DNA of 64,000 bases from Akkermansia muciniphila (GCA_945861535.1 CAMAUZ010000018.1:34699-98698), one strand, 5' to 3'; positions 1 to 8,641 are shown, counted from the stretch's first letter. Notes: a model not told the origin generated them from the letters alone. A program made the numbers and translations.

Positions 1-1
1 A

Positions 2-349
2 TTGCCGAAGGATCTGCCGGAGGTCATCGTCGTCGATGTGTCGCATCTGGAGATCGGCGCGAGCATTCACCTGGGCGACATCAAGGCCCCGGTAGGCGTG
101 GAAATTTTGGGCGACAAGCATCTCTCGGTCTTCGCGGTGGCGGCACCTCTCACCGAGGCGCAGGAAGCCGAGGCGGCGGCCGCAGCGGGCGCCGCGGGCG
201 CACCGGAAATGATCAAGGAGAAGAAGGAAGAAGGCGCGGCGGATGCCGCAGCCAAGCCCGACGCCAAAGCTGGCGCGAAACCCGAAGCCAAGGCCGATGC
301 CAAAGGCGCGGAAAAGGCCGGCGAGAAGAAGGCGGAAAAGAAGAAGTAG
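2..349 (+). CDS. rplY: 50S ribosomal protein L25/TL5/CTC, C-terminal part (partial)
   Basis: This is the C-terminal end of a long-form (TL5/CTC) ribosomal protein L25, which binds 5S rRNA in the large subunit. The gene begins before the window and is in frame from base 2. The first 50 residues match the end of the CTC beta domain (VDVSHLEIGASIHL, then GDIKAP). After that comes a tail of about 65 residues made almost only of Ala, Lys, Glu and Gly with KPDAKA/KPEAKA units. This tail is longer than in model L25 proteins and is probably disordered. pth follows after 39 bases, the usual order in many bacteria. The family call is fairly sure; the role of the tail is unknown. Confidence 0.85.
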   Translation: MPKDLPEVIVVDVSHLEIGASIHLGDIKAPVGVEILGDKHLSVFAVAAPLTEAQEAEAAAAAGAAGAPEMIKEKKEEGAADAAAKPDAKAGAKPEAKADAKGAEKAGEKKAEKKK

Positions 350-388
350 TGCGCCGTCGGGCGGGACCGCCCGGATTGAGGCCGCCGC

Positions 389-985
389 ATGGAGAACGTG
401 TTTCTCATGGTTGGGTTGGGCAATCCGGGCAGCGAGTACGCCGACACGCGGCACAATGTGGGATTTCGGGCGGTCGAGACTTTGGCCGTCCGGTGGCGGG
501 CAGGCTGGAACTTGGAAAAGAAGTTTCAAGCCCGACTGGCGAAGGTCGAGCGGGATGGACGCCGGGTGTTGCTGTGCGAACCGCAGACGTACATGAACCT
601 GAGCGGGGAGGCGGTGCAGGCGGTGCTGGGATATTACCGGATGCCGGTGGGGCGGTTGCTGGTGTTGACGGACGACGCGGATTTGCCGTTTGGCGAGATT
701 CGTTTGCGGGCGCGGGGCAGCAGCGGCGGGCATCATGGACTGGAGTCCGTGGCGCAGCAGGTGGGGACGACGGATTATGCCCGGTTGAAGATTGGGATCG
801 GGCGGCAGCGCGAAGGGCAGCGGCAGATCACGGGTTATGTGTTGGGTGCGTTTGCGGCGGAAGAAAAGATTTTGTTGGAAAAGATACTGACGCGGGTGGC
901 TGACCAGGCCGAGTGCTGGGTCGCCGAGGGCGTCGAAAAGGCAATGAACAAGTTTAACGGCGTGGCAGTGCCCGCCGTGCAATGA
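389..985 (+). CDS. pth: Peptidyl-tRNA hydrolase
   Basis: Pth cleaves the ester bond of peptidyl-tRNAs that fall off the ribosome and recycles the tRNA in the cytosol. The 198-residue length is normal. The family motif GLGNPG lies at residues 9-14, and the catalytic His is H22 in TRHNVGF. N70 in TYMNLSG and D95 in LTDDADLP match the known active-site Asn and Asp. The loop that normally reads GGHNGL reads GGHHGL here (H116 instead of Asn), a conservative but visible change at a tRNA/peptide-contacting position. The gene sits between rplY and rpsF with only 4 bases to rpsF, so it is probably co-transcribed with the ribosomal genes. Confidence 0.95.
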   Translation: MENVFLMVGLGNPGSEYADTRHNVGFRAVETLAVRWRAGWNLEKKFQARLAKVERDGRRVLLCEPQTYMNLSGEAVQAVLGYYRMPVGRLLVLTDDADLPFGEIRLRARGSSGGHHGLESVAQQVGTTDYARLKIGIGRQREGQRQITGYVLGAFAAEEKILLEKILTRVADQAECWVAEGVEKAMNKFNGVAVPAVQ

Positions 986-989
986 AGCG

Positions 990-1322
990 ATGAAAAAATA
1001 CGAAGGTCTGTTTATTCTCAACACCACCGGACGGGAAGACGGCGTGAAGGAAGTCGTGGACAAGATTACGGCAGACATCAATGCCGCCGGTGGGCGGGTC
1101 GAGACCGTCCAGAAGATGGACAAGCGTCCGTTCTCCCGCGTGGCGAACAAGAAGAACGCCTCGGGTTTCTACGTGAACGTGCTCTTCGAGGTGAATCCGT
1201 CGGCGGTCGCGCCGCTGCGGAACAAGTTCAGCCTGAACGAGGAAATTTTCCGCGTGACCTTCACCGTCGCGCCGGAAGTGCCGATGCCGGTGCCCGCGCC
1301 CGCCGTCGCGCCCGCGAAATAG
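990..1322 (+). CDS. rpsF: 30S ribosomal protein S6
   Basis: S6 is a small-subunit protein that binds the central domain of 16S rRNA as a dimer with S18. The protein starts with MKKYEGLFIL and contains the ferredoxin-like S6 fold, including the KxxKRPFSRxANKK region near residues 50-62. It is 110 residues, with a short Pro/Ala tail (PVPAPAVAPAK). It starts 4 bases after pth and ends 8 bases before ssb, so it sits in a tight operon. In many bacteria rpsR follows ssb; here it does not, so the S6 partner must be encoded elsewhere. Confidence 0.93.
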   Translation: MKKYEGLFILNTTGREDGVKEVVDKITADINAAGGRVETVQKMDKRPFSRVANKKNASGFYVNVLFEVNPSAVAPLRNKFSLNEEIFRVTFTVAPEVPMPVPAPAVAPAK

Positions 1323-1330
1323 GTGCTCCG

Positions 1331-1837
1331 ATGGCCAATTTCAACAAAGTCATCCTCGCCGGGAATCTGACCCGCGATCCGGAGTTGCGCTACACGCCCA
1401 AGGGGACGGCGATTGCGAAGTTCGGCATGGCCATCAACCGGACTTGGAAGAACGAGGCCGGTGAGACCAAGGAAGAGGTTACGTTTGTTGACATTGATGC
1501 GTTTGCCCGCTCGGCGGAGGTGATTGCGCAGTATTGCAAAAAAGGCCGGGCCATTCTCGTCGAAGGCCGCCTCCGGTTGGAAACTTGGGACGACAAGCAG
1601 ACCAACCAGAAGAGAAGCAAGCTGGGCGTGGTGTTGGATTCTTTTCAGTTCTTGGATTCCGGCAAAGGTGGTCCTGGCGGTGCTGGCGGCCCTGGCGGTG
1701 GCGGCGGCGGTGGCGAATCGCAAGGCGTCGCCGAGCCTCCGAGATCGCGCCCGGCGGCGCCCGCCCGACCGGCTGCTCAAGCCGCCCCCGAACCCTCGGA
1801 CGGTCCGCCGCCCGAGGAAGATGATGTTCCGTTTTGA
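1331..1837 (+). CDS. ssb: Single-stranded DNA-binding protein
   Basis: SSB coats single-stranded DNA during replication, repair and recombination. Residues 1 to about 110 form the OB fold, starting MANFNKVILAGNLTRDPELRYTP. A Gly-rich linker follows (about 115-130), then a Pro/Ala-rich stretch and the acidic tip DDVPF, which in this family recruits partner proteins. The 168-residue length is typical. It sits between rpsF and rplI, the standard rpsF-ssb-(rpsR)-rplI arrangement but without rpsR. Confidence 0.95.
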   Translation: MANFNKVILAGNLTRDPELRYTPKGTAIAKFGMAINRTWKNEAGETKEEVTFVDIDAFARSAEVIAQYCKKGRAILVEGRLRLETWDDKQTNQKRSKLGVVLDSFQFLDSGKGGPGGAGGPGGGGGGGESQGVAEPPRSRPAAPARPAAQAAPEPSDGPPPEEDDVPF

Positions 1838-1890
1838 TAGCTTTCGCTGGCGGCGAACCAACGCTGCCGGTGTCTCATTCCCTTAATTCT

Positions 1891-2511
1891 ATGGCAAAAG
1901 TTGAAGTCATTCTTACCCACAACATCGTCGGCTTGGGCGCTGAATCCGATCAGGTCAAAGTCAATGCCGGCTACGCGCGCAATTATCTGCTGCCGCAGCA
2001 CCTGGCCATCCCGCTCACGGGCGCGAACAAGCGGCGCATGGAAGTGCTCAAGCAGCGCCGCGCCGAGCGCGAGGCGAACGAGTTGAACAGCATGTCCGAA
2101 CTCAGACGCAGCCTCTCGAAAATCACTGTCGTCATTGGTGTCAAGACCGGCGAGGACGGCAAGATGTTTGGCTCCGTCACCTCGGGCACCATCGTGGACG
2201 AACTGAAGAAGCAGCTCGATGTCGCGCTCGACAAGAAGAAGATCCATCTCGAAGCGCCGATCCGTGCGCTGGGCGAATACGAGGTCGAATTGCGCCTGCA
2301 CGCCGACGTGAAGAGTTCGCTCAAGGTCCGCGTGGAAAGCACCACGCCGGTGGCCAAAGTCGAGGCGGCCCCGGCGGCGCCCGAGGCGAAGGAAGGGCAG
2401 CGCGGTCGCGAAGTGCGGAGCGGTGCGCGCGCAGAAGGCAAGGCCGAGGTCAAGCCGGAGGCGAAGCCCGAACGCAAGGGGCGTCCGGTCAAGCCCGCTG
2501 CCAAAGAGTAG
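1891..2511 (+). CDS. rplI: 50S ribosomal protein L9 with long C-terminal tail
   Basis: L9 binds 23S rRNA near the L1 stalk and helps to keep the reading frame. The start is the ATG at 1891 (MAKVEVILTHNIVGLG); an upstream in-frame ATG at 1834 would add residues that do not match the family and would overlap ssb. The N-terminal domain with NAGYARNYLLPQHLA (around residues 25-39), the long linker helix and the C-terminal domain (to about residue 150) are all present. A tail of about 55 residues rich in Ala, Glu, Lys and Arg (AKVEAAPAAPEAKEG...) extends beyond the usual end near 150 residues. The same kind of tail is seen on L25 at the window start. A strong terminator follows 20 bases after the stop. 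Confidence 0.93.
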   Translation: MAKVEVILTHNIVGLGAESDQVKVNAGYARNYLLPQHLAIPLTGANKRRMEVLKQRRAEREANELNSMSELRRSLSKITVVIGVKTGEDGKMFGSVTSGTIVDELKKQLDVALDKKKIHLEAPIRALGEYEVELRLHADVKSSLKVRVESTTPVAKVEAAPAAPEAKEGQRGREVRSGARAEGKAEVKPEAKPERKGRPVKPAAKE

Positions 2512-2531
2512 GCGGGAATATTTTCGAGCAA

Positions 2532-2561
2532 GGCAGGCCGGCAACGGCCTGCCTTTTTTTT
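2532..2561 (+). terminator. Rho-independent terminator after rplI
   Basis: A perfect 8-bp GC-rich stem (GGCAGGCC at 2532-2539 with GGCCTGCC at 2546-2553), a 6-base loop and a run of eight T residues (2554-2561). It ends the ribosomal operon 20 bases after the rplI stop codon. Confidence 0.93.
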
Positions 2562-2717
2562 GCCGCGCGATTTGCCTCCGAGTGCTTGGACGGCACGAGG
2601 CCGTGGGGACGGGGCGGCGGGAGATTCGGCGGTTCAGTTTCGGCGGGCAATCGCTGCGCCCGAGGTGTTGGAGCAGCGCGTACTGCGGTCGGACACGATG
2701 TTTGGACCGCAAAACCT

Positions 2718-2746
2718 TTGACGCGTACTGGGGGTTCCCCTAGGTT
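2718..2746 (+). promoter_or_regulatory. Predicted sigma70-type promoter for secA
   Basis: TTGACG at 2718-2723 and TAGGTT at 2741-2746 are separated by 17 bases. The -10 box lies 23 bases before the secA ATG. This is the first of about a dozen sites with the same layout in the window. Predicted by eye only. Confidence 0.45.
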
Positions 2747-2769
2747 CGCCAGCCAATTCGCGACGTATC

Positions 2770-5700
2770 ATGCTTGGTTTTCTCATCAAAAAAATCATCG
2801 GTTCCCGGATGGACCGTGAGCTGAAGAAGTATCGTCCGGTGGTGGCCCGCACCAACGAGATCGAAGCTACCTATCAGGCGCTGTCGCTGGAGGCGTTGCA
2901 GAAAAAAACCGCCGAGTGGAAGGCGAAATTGTCGGCCATCACGGATGACAAAGAGCTGGCGCTGGCGCTTGAGGAGGTGTTGCCGGAAGCGTTTGCGGCC
3001 GTGAAGAACGCGTGCCGGCGGTTGTGCGGCAAAGACGTATCCGTCCGCGGCCACAACTTGCGCTGGGACATGGTTCCCTTCGATGTGCAGATGATCGGCG
3101 GCATGGCGCTGCACCGCGGATCCATCGCGGAAATGGCGACCGGCGAAGGCAAAACCTTGGTCGCGACGCTGCCGGTTTTTCTCAATGCGTTGTCCGGGCG
3201 CGGCGTGCATGTGGTCACGGTGAACGACTATCTTGCCGCGCGCGACAGTGAGTGGATGGGGGCCGTGTACCGGCTATTGGGATTGACGGTCGGTTGCATT
3301 TTGCACGATCAGACGCCGGCCGTCCGGCGCGAGCAGTACGCGTGCGACATCACCTACGGCACGAACGCGGAGTTTGGTTTCGATTATCTGCGGGACAACG
3401 GCATGGCGACCTCCGCGGCCGAGCAGGTGCAGCGCGGGCATTATTTCGCCATCGTGGACGAAGTGGACTCGATCCTCATCGATGAAGCGCGGACGCCGCT
3501 GATCATCAGCGGTCCGGCCGTGCTCAAGACGGAGAACAAGCACTACGAGGAGCTCAAGCCCACGGTCGAATCTTTGCACCGCGCGCAGGTGCGTCTGAGC
3601 AATCGGTTCGTCTCGGAGGCCGACGCGTTGATCAAAAAACTGCGGCCCGAGGACGGCACGAACCCGGCGAATCCCGAGGCGCTGGAGCGCGAGATCGGGC
3701 TGCTGCTTTATCGCGCCAAGCTGGGGCATCCGCGCTCGGCGGAATTGATGAGCGTGCTGGAGAATCCGGACAATCTGAAGTTGATGAACAAGGCGGAGCT
3801 GGAGTTGCACGCCGACCAGTCGAAGAAAGATTTGTACGCGCAGAAGGAGGAGCTTTTCTTCGCCATCGAGGAAAAGAGTCACGAGGCCGACCTGACCGAG
3901 AAGGGCCGCCAGTTTCTCAACCCGAAGGATCCGGATGCGTTCATGCTGCCGGACATCGTCACGGCGTTTCACGAGATCGACACGGGACCGGAGACCGATC
4001 CGCGCAAACGGATGGAGACGAAGCTTCAAATTCAGCAGGAGTTCGAGACCAAGGCCGAGCGCATTCACGTCACGTCGCAATTGCTCAAGGCGTTCACTCT
4101 CTACGAACGCGACGTGCAGTATGTCGTGCAGGACAACAAGGTCATCATCGTCGATGAAAACACCGGGCGCATGATGACCGGTCGGCGTTGGAGCGATGGC
4201 TTGCACCAGGCGGTTGAGGCCAAGGAAGGCGTCGAGGTCGAGCGCGAGACGCAGACGTACGCGACCATCACGATCCAGAATTACTTCCGCCTCTACCGCA
4301 AGCTGGCGGGCATGACGGGCACGGCCGAGACCGAGGCGAACGAGTTCTTCGACATCTACAAGCTCGGCGTGATGGTGATCCCCACGAACAAGCCCTGTCT
4401 GCGGAAGGATGCCAACGACTCGGTGTACAAAACCAAGCGCGAGAAATTCAACGCGGTCCTGTCGGAAATCGAAACCGTCCACGCGCAGGGCCGGCCCATC
4501 CTCGTGGGCACGGTCTCGGTGGAGAGCAGCGAGCATCTGTCACGGATGCTGAAGAAAGCTGGCATCGTCCACGCGGTGCTGAACGCGAAGTATCACGAGC
4601 AGGAAGCGGAGATCATCTCGCGCGCGGGCCAGCGCGGGTCGGTGACGATTGCGACAAACATGGCGGGCCGCGGGACCGACATCAAACTCGGGCCTGGCGT
4701 TCAGGCGCTGGGCGGGTTGCATGTGATCGGCACGGAGCGGCATGAGGCGCGCCGCATTGACCGGCAGTTGCGCGGGCGTTGCGCGCGGCAGGGCGATCCG
4801 GGGTCGTCGCACTTTTTCATCGGGTTGGAGGACGACTTGATGCGGCTGTTCGGTTCCGACCGCATCGTGAAGGTGATGGAGCGCGTCGGCCTGAAGGAAG
4901 GCGAGGAACTGGAGCATCCGTTGCTCAACCGCTCCATCGAGACCGCGCAGAAGCGGGTCGAGCAGCACAATTTCCAGATCCGCAAACGCACGCTCGAATA
5001 CGACGACGTGATGAACAAACAGCGCGAGGTCATCTATGGCTTCCGCAACGAGATCATCACGCACACCGACGTGCGCGACCGCCTGATGGACATCATGGAA
5101 GAAGTGGTGATCCAGAAGACCGAGGAGTTCACGCGCTCCGATGCCGATGTGGCCGAGTGGCCGCTGCGCGGTTTGGCGGACTGGGTGAATCTGAATTTCC
5201 CGCTCGGCATGCCCGAGGAGGAGATGGTCAAGGCGGCGCGTTCCGGCCAGGAAACGCCGGTGCCCGGCTCGGCCTTTGACACGCTCAATGCGGCGCAGTT
5301 TGCCCTGTGCCAGTTCATCTCGACCAGCATCCGCAAGTCCTACGAGCTGAAGATTTCCTTCGAGGAAAAGGAGGCCCTCCAGGCCGTCGAGCGCTATACG
5401 ATGTTGAGCGCCATCGACAAGCTGTGGCAGGAGCATCTCTACAACATGGACAGCTTGCGCAACAGCATCGGGCTGCGTGCCTATGGTCAGCGCGATCCGC
5501 TCATCGAGTACAAGGCGGAGGCGTTCCAGATGTTCGGGGACTTGATGGTGAACATCAAAACTGAGATCTGTCACAACATCTTCCGCAGCGCCTCGAGCAT
5601 GATGGCGTTCGAGCAGTTCCTGCACAATCTGCCGCAAAACACGGTGCATCAGGAGGCCAGCGCGTTTTCGCAGACCACCACCACCGGCAGCGCCTCCGGT

Positions 5701-5886
5701 TCCACGACCACCCAGGTCACGCGCGATTCCCGGAGCGGTCCCAATCCCGCCGACATGGTGTCCGAGGCGGCCACGGAGCTGGCCAAAGCCAAGCCCGTGC
5801 GCACCGGTCCCAAGGTCGGTCGCAACGATCCGTGCCCGTGCGCCAGCGGGAAGAAGTTCAAGCAATGTTGCGGCAAGAACGCGTGA
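2770..5886 (+). CDS. secA: Protein translocase ATPase subunit SecA
   Basis: SecA is the ATPase motor that pushes unfolded preproteins through the SecYEG channel. Walker A ATGEGKT is at residues 123-129 and the DEAD-type Walker B region VDEVDSILIDEA at 229-240. The second nucleotide domain includes GRGTDIKLG and a QLRGRCARQGDPG motif. The C-terminus carries a zinc-binding SEC-C motif (DPCPCASGKKFKQCCG) after a Ser/Thr/Gly-rich linker. At 1038 residues it is longer than the 901 of E. coli; extra residues lie after Walker B (roughly 255-400, the preprotein cross-linking region), as in many Bacteroidota and Verrucomicrobiota. It is preceded by its own predicted promoter and follows the rplI terminator, so it is likely a separate transcription unit. 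Confidence 0.97.
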   Translation: MLGFLIKKIIGSRMDRELKKYRPVVARTNEIEATYQALSLEALQKKTAEWKAKLSAITDDKELALALEEVLPEAFAAVKNACRRLCGKDVSVRGHNLRWDMVPFDVQMIGGMALHRGSIAEMATGEGKTLVATLPVFLNALSGRGVHVVTVNDYLAARDSEWMGAVYRLLGLTVGCILHDQTPAVRREQYACDITYGTNAEFGFDYLRDNGMATSAAEQVQRGHYFAIVDEVDSILIDEARTPLIISGPAVLKTENKHYEELKPTVESLHRAQVRLSNRFVSEADALIKKLRPEDGTNPANPEALEREIGLLLYRAKLGHPRSAELMSVLENPDNLKLMNKAELELHADQSKKDLYAQKEELFFAIEEKSHEADLTEKGRQFLNPKDPDAFMLPDIVTAFHEIDTGPETDPRKRMETKLQIQQEFETKAERIHVTSQLLKAFTLYERDVQYVVQDNKVIIVDENTGRMMTGRRWSDGLHQAVEAKEGVEVERETQTYATITIQNYFRLYRKLAGMTGTAETEANEFFDIYKLGVMVIPTNKPCLRKDANDSVYKTKREKFNAVLSEIETVHAQGRPILVGTVSVESSEHLSRMLKKAGIVHAVLNAKYHEQEAEIISRAGQRGSVTIATNMAGRGTDIKLGPGVQALGGLHVIGTERHEARRIDRQLRGRCARQGDPGSSHFFIGLEDDLMRLFGSDRIVKVMERVGLKEGEELEHPLLNRSIETAQKRVEQHNFQIRKRTLEYDDVMNKQREVIYGFRNEIITHTDVRDRLMDIMEEVVIQKTEEFTRSDADVAEWPLRGLADWVNLNFPLGMPEEEMVKAARSGQETPVPGSAFDTLNAAQFALCQFISTSIRKSYELKISFEEKEALQAVERYTMLSAIDKLWQEHLYNMDSLRNSIGLRAYGQRDPLIEYKAEAFQMFGDLMVNIKTEICHNIFRSASSMMAFEQFLHNLPQNTVHQEASAFSQTTTTGSASGSTTTQVTRDSRSGPNPADMVSEAATELAKAKPVRTGPKVGRNDPCPCASGKKFKQCCGKNA

Positions 5887-5985
5887 ACCTGCCGGCTCGC
5901 GCAGCGGTTTGATAGGTCGCTCGGCCCCGATGCCGCGACGGCGGGTGCGGTGACAAATTTGGTCAAGTCTCGACTCAGAAAACGT

Positions 5986-6258
5986 ATGAAACTGCTCCGC
6001 TCCCTGTCCCTGCTGGCCGTCGTGGCCGGCGTCGCGATTCCGACGGTGAACGCCGCGGATGGCAAGAAAACCGAAAAGCCCAAGCCCTACCCCCTGAAGA
6101 CCTGCATCGTCGCCGATGACAAACTCGATGCCGACGCGGTGGTGTTCGTTTACCAAGGTCAGGAATTCAAACTCTGCTGCGCGGGCTGCCGGAAGGATTT
6201 CGACAAAGAGACCGCGAAATTCGTGAAGAAGCTCGCGGACGCCACCGCGAAGAAATGA
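5986..6258 (+). CDS. Small secreted protein with TRASH/YHS-like Cys motif
   Basis: A 90-residue protein with an N-terminal signal peptide (KLLRSLSLLAVVAGVAIP, cleavage likely after VNA). The mature part contains a Cys at TCIVADD and the motif KLCCAGCRKDFDKE, the pattern of TRASH/YHS-type metal-binding modules. The likely location is the periplasm and a metal-related role is an inference. I chose the ATG at 5986 because the upstream GTG at 5950 would place charged residues before the signal peptide. Its last four bases overlap the start of the phosphopantetheinyl transferase gene (ATGA), so the two are translationally coupled. Confidence 0.7.
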   Translation: MKLLRSLSLLAVVAGVAIPTVNAADGKKTEKPKPYPLKTCIVADDKLDADAVVFVYQGQEFKLCCAGCRKDFDKETAKFVKKLADATAKK

Positions 6259-7031
6259 GTCGGCCGACGGACCATCCGGGCGATGCGGAGAGCGTGCTGC
6301 GGGATGGTCTGGCGGACTGGCAGTTGCGCGCGGGGTCGGTCCATGTCTGGCGTCTCCCCCTTTCTGAAGCGCTGGCCGAGGAGTTTCGCCCCAGCCTATC
6401 GCCGGATGAAATGGCGCGCGCCGACCGGTTTGTGTTCGCGCGGGACCGTGTTCGTTTCGTCGCGGCGCGCGGTTGGTTGCGGCGGATTCTGGCGGGCTAT
6501 GTGGATGGCGGTGCCGGGGAACTCCGGTTTTCTTACGGAATTTTCGGAAAACCGGAATTGGTCAGCGAATCGGGCCGGAGTGGTGTAGCCTTTAATCTCT
6601 CGCACTCGGGCGACGCCGCGCTGGTCGCGGTGGCGTCGGGATTCCCGGTGGGTGTCGATTTGGAAGTGATGCGATCCGATATTGATGTGGATTTGGTGGC
6701 ACGCAGCTTTTTTTCACCCCGGGAATGCGGGGAACTGGACACCCTTCCCGCCGCGGATCGGCGGGCGGCGTTCTATCGCTGCTGGGTGCGCAAGGAGGCC
6801 TATCTGAAAGGATTGGGCGCCGGAGTGTCCCGGGGATTGCAGAATTTTTCGGTCAGCCTGCGGCCGGGGCAGGCACCCGCGGTGCTCGAAGACACTCTGG
6901 CGCCGGATGCGCCGGAGAAATGGTTTTTGGTTGACCTTGGGACCGATGATCGGTTTGCTGCCGGCCTCGCAATTGCAGGGAAGCCTCTGATTTTGCGGTG
7001 TTTCGGAAGCGCTCCGGCAGAATGCCTTTGA
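6255..7031 (+). CDS. 4'-phosphopantetheinyl transferase, Sfp type
   Basis: This enzyme moves the phosphopantetheine arm from CoA onto a serine of acyl or peptidyl carrier proteins, making them active. The three Sfp-family motifs are visible: NLSHSG at residues 114-119, VGVDLE at 132-137 (metal-binding Asp and Glu) and WVRKEAYLKG at 177-186. The 258-residue length fits the Sfp/Gsp branch rather than the short AcpS branch. It overlaps the preceding small secreted protein by 4 bases. No polyketide or peptide synthetase lies in the window, so its carrier protein target (fatty-acid ACP or a remote cluster) cannot be told. Confidence 0.9.
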   Translation: MSRPTDHPGDAESVLRDGLADWQLRAGSVHVWRLPLSEALAEEFRPSLSPDEMARADRFVFARDRVRFVAARGWLRRILAGYVDGGAGELRFSYGIFGKPELVSESGRSGVAFNLSHSGDAALVAVASGFPVGVDLEVMRSDIDVDLVARSFFSPRECGELDTLPAADRRAAFYRCWVRKEAYLKGLGAGVSRGLQNFSVSLRPGQAPAVLEDTLAPDAPEKWFLVDLGTDDRFAAGLAIAGKPLILRCFGSAPAECL

Positions 7032-7056
7032 CTCGGGGACCGCTCGCGAATACTGA
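7028..7056 (+). promoter_or_regulatory. Predicted promoter for the FHA-domain gene
   Basis: TTGACT at 7028-7033, a 17-base spacer and TACTGA at 7051-7056, 13 bases before the ATG at 7070. It overlaps the end of the phosphopantetheinyl transferase gene and supports the ATG at 7070 over the earlier in-frame ATGs at 6998 and 7022. Confidence 0.4.
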
Positions 7057-7069
7057 ACTTGTTATCACT

Positions 7070-7588
7070 ATGCCACGACTCGTCGTCCTAACTGAGGGCT
7101 ACACAGGACGCGCTTATGACTTGAAGGTGGAGAAAACCACCATCGGTCGGGTGGAGGACAATGCTTTCCAGATTCCGGACGCATCGGTGTCGAGCCATCA
7201 CTGCGAAGTGATCCTTCAGGGCGAAGACGTTCTCATTCGGGATTTGAACTCGACCAATGGTACGTTCATCAACAACGAACCGGTCACCGGGGAAGCGGTC
7301 CTGAAATCCAGCGGCATGCTGCGGTTGGGAAACATTGAACTCCGCTTGGAGACTGCGCCCGCAGCGGCCCCGGCGAAGAAGGTGCTGGATCGTACCCAGG
7401 TGATGAATCAGGGCGTCAAGGCCAGCGAACTCGAGTCGGAAACCAAGACGATCAAGTTCGACAAAAACTCCCCGTTCCAAAAAAAGTCCAACAAGTCCGC
7501 CAAGGTCTTCGTGGGCATCGGCATCATCCTCTTCATCGCCGTCATCGCCGCCCTGGCTTACGCGTTCAAGATCATGCGGGGGCTGTGA
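7070..7588 (+). CDS. FHA-domain protein with C-terminal membrane anchor
   Basis: Residues 5-80 form a forkhead-associated domain, which binds phosphothreonine peptides: GR at 26-27, SSHH at 41-44 and the NSTNGTF signature at 60-66. A linker of about 60 residues follows, then one strongly hydrophobic segment (about 147-168, VFVGIGIILFIAVIAALAY) near the C-terminus, so it is likely tail-anchored with the FHA domain in the cytoplasm. The start at 7070 (MPRLVVLTEGYTGRAYDL) fits the domain start. No Ser/Thr kinase gene is in the window, so the partner is unknown. Confidence 0.85.
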   Translation: MPRLVVLTEGYTGRAYDLKVEKTTIGRVEDNAFQIPDASVSSHHCEVILQGEDVLIRDLNSTNGTFINNEPVTGEAVLKSSGMLRLGNIELRLETAPAAAPAKKVLDRTQVMNQGVKASELESETKTIKFDKNSPFQKKSNKSAKVFVGIGIILFIAVIAALAYAFKIMRGL

Positions 7589-7589
7589 A

Positions 7590-7614
7590 GGGCTGACCGG
7601 ATCCGGTCAGTCCC
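7590..7614. terminator. Palindrome between convergent genes, probable bidirectional terminator
   Basis: A perfect 18-bp palindrome (CTGACCGGATCCGGTCAG at 7593-7610), extended by flanking GGG/CCC, lies between the FHA gene stop (7588) and the hemB stop (7622) on the opposite strand. There is no T run on either side, so intrinsic termination is uncertain. Confidence 0.45.
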
Positions 7615-7621
7615 GAGTCGC

Positions 7622-8641
7622 TCAGGCGGGAACGCCGCCGTCCTTCAGCCACCGGGCCACGTCCATCGCCGAGTACGTGATCAGGATGTCCGCGCCCGCC
7701 CGGCGCATCGCCAGCAGGGATTCCAACGTCACCGCGCGTTCATCGATCCACCCATTGGCCGCTGCCGCCTTGACCATCGAATACTCGCCGCTGACCGCGT
7801 AGGCTGCGGTCGGATACCCGAAGGTCGCCTTCACCCGCTGGAGAATGTCCAGATATGCCAGCGCCGGTTTCACCATCACCACGTCCGCGCCCTCGGCAAT
7901 GTCCAGTGCCACTTCCCGCAGCGCTTCCTCCGCATTGGCCGGACTCATCTGATAACTCCGCCGGTCGCCGAATTTCGGCGCGGACTCCGCCGCCTCGCGG
8001 AACGGTCCGTAAAACGCCGATGCAAACTTCGCCGCGTAAGCTATGATCGGAATGCGGCTCAACCCCTGTTGATCGAGTGCCTGCCGGATCGCGCGCACGC
8101 GCCCATCCATCATGTCACTCGGCGCGACCATATCCGCGCCCGCCTCGGCATGGCTGAGCGCCGTCTGGGCTAGCAGCTTCAAGCTCGGGTCGTTCTCGAT
8201 CTCCCAGCCGTGTGGATGCTCGTGAACCAGCCCGCAGTGGCCGTGGCTCATGTATTCGCAGAGACACACGTCGGTGATCACCAGCAGGCCGGGCAGCTCC
8301 TTCTTCAGCGCCCGCACGGCCTGTTGCACGATCCCGTTCTTCGCGTACGCGCCCGTCGCCTTCGCATCCTTGCCGTCGGGAATGCCGAAGAGCAGCACCG
8401 CCGGAACGCCCGCGGCGACGGCGGCCGTAGCTTCCTTGAGCAGTTCATCGATCGACAGCTGAAAAATTCCCGGCATCGAACCGATGGCGCGCCGCTGCTT
8501 CTTCCCGCCGCGCACAAACAGCGGCAGCACCAGATGATTCGCGCTCAACGTCGTTTCCGCCACCATGCGGCGCAGCGCCGCGTTCTGCCGCATCCGGCGT
8601 GGACGATATTCGGGGAAACCGGCGGGGGGAAAAGGGTTCAT
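7622..8641 (-). CDS. hemB: Delta-aminolevulinic acid dehydratase (porphobilinogen synthase)
   Basis: HemB condenses two 5-aminolevulinate molecules to porphobilinogen in haem, cobalamin and chlorophyll synthesis. The two Schiff-base lysines are K205 (AYAAKFASAFYGPF) and K258 (VVMVKPALAYLDI). Three cysteines in VCLCEYMSHGHCG (C126, C128, C136) form the catalytic zinc site, so this is the zinc-dependent type. The length from the ATG at 8641 is 339 residues, normal for the family; the N-terminal extension in a longer reading to 8764 lacks family similarity. It converges with the FHA gene. Cobalamin need is relevant to the class II ribonucleotide reductase further along. Confidence 0.95.
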   Translation of the reverse strand: MNPFPPAGFPEYRPRRMRQNAALRRMVAETTLSANHLVLPLFVRGGKKQRRAIGSMPGIFQLSIDELLKEATAAVAAGVPAVLLFGIPDGKDAKATGAYAKNGIVQQAVRALKKELPGLLVITDVCLCEYMSHGHCGLVHEHPHGWEIENDPSLKLLAQTALSHAEAGADMVAPSDMMDGRVRAIRQALDQQGLSRIPIIAYAAKFASAFYGPFREAAESAPKFGDRRSYQMSPANAEEALREVALDIAEGADVVMVKPALAYLDILQRVKATFGYPTAAYAVSGEYSMVKAAAANGWIDERAVTLESLLAMRRAGADILITYSAMDVARWLKDGGVPA

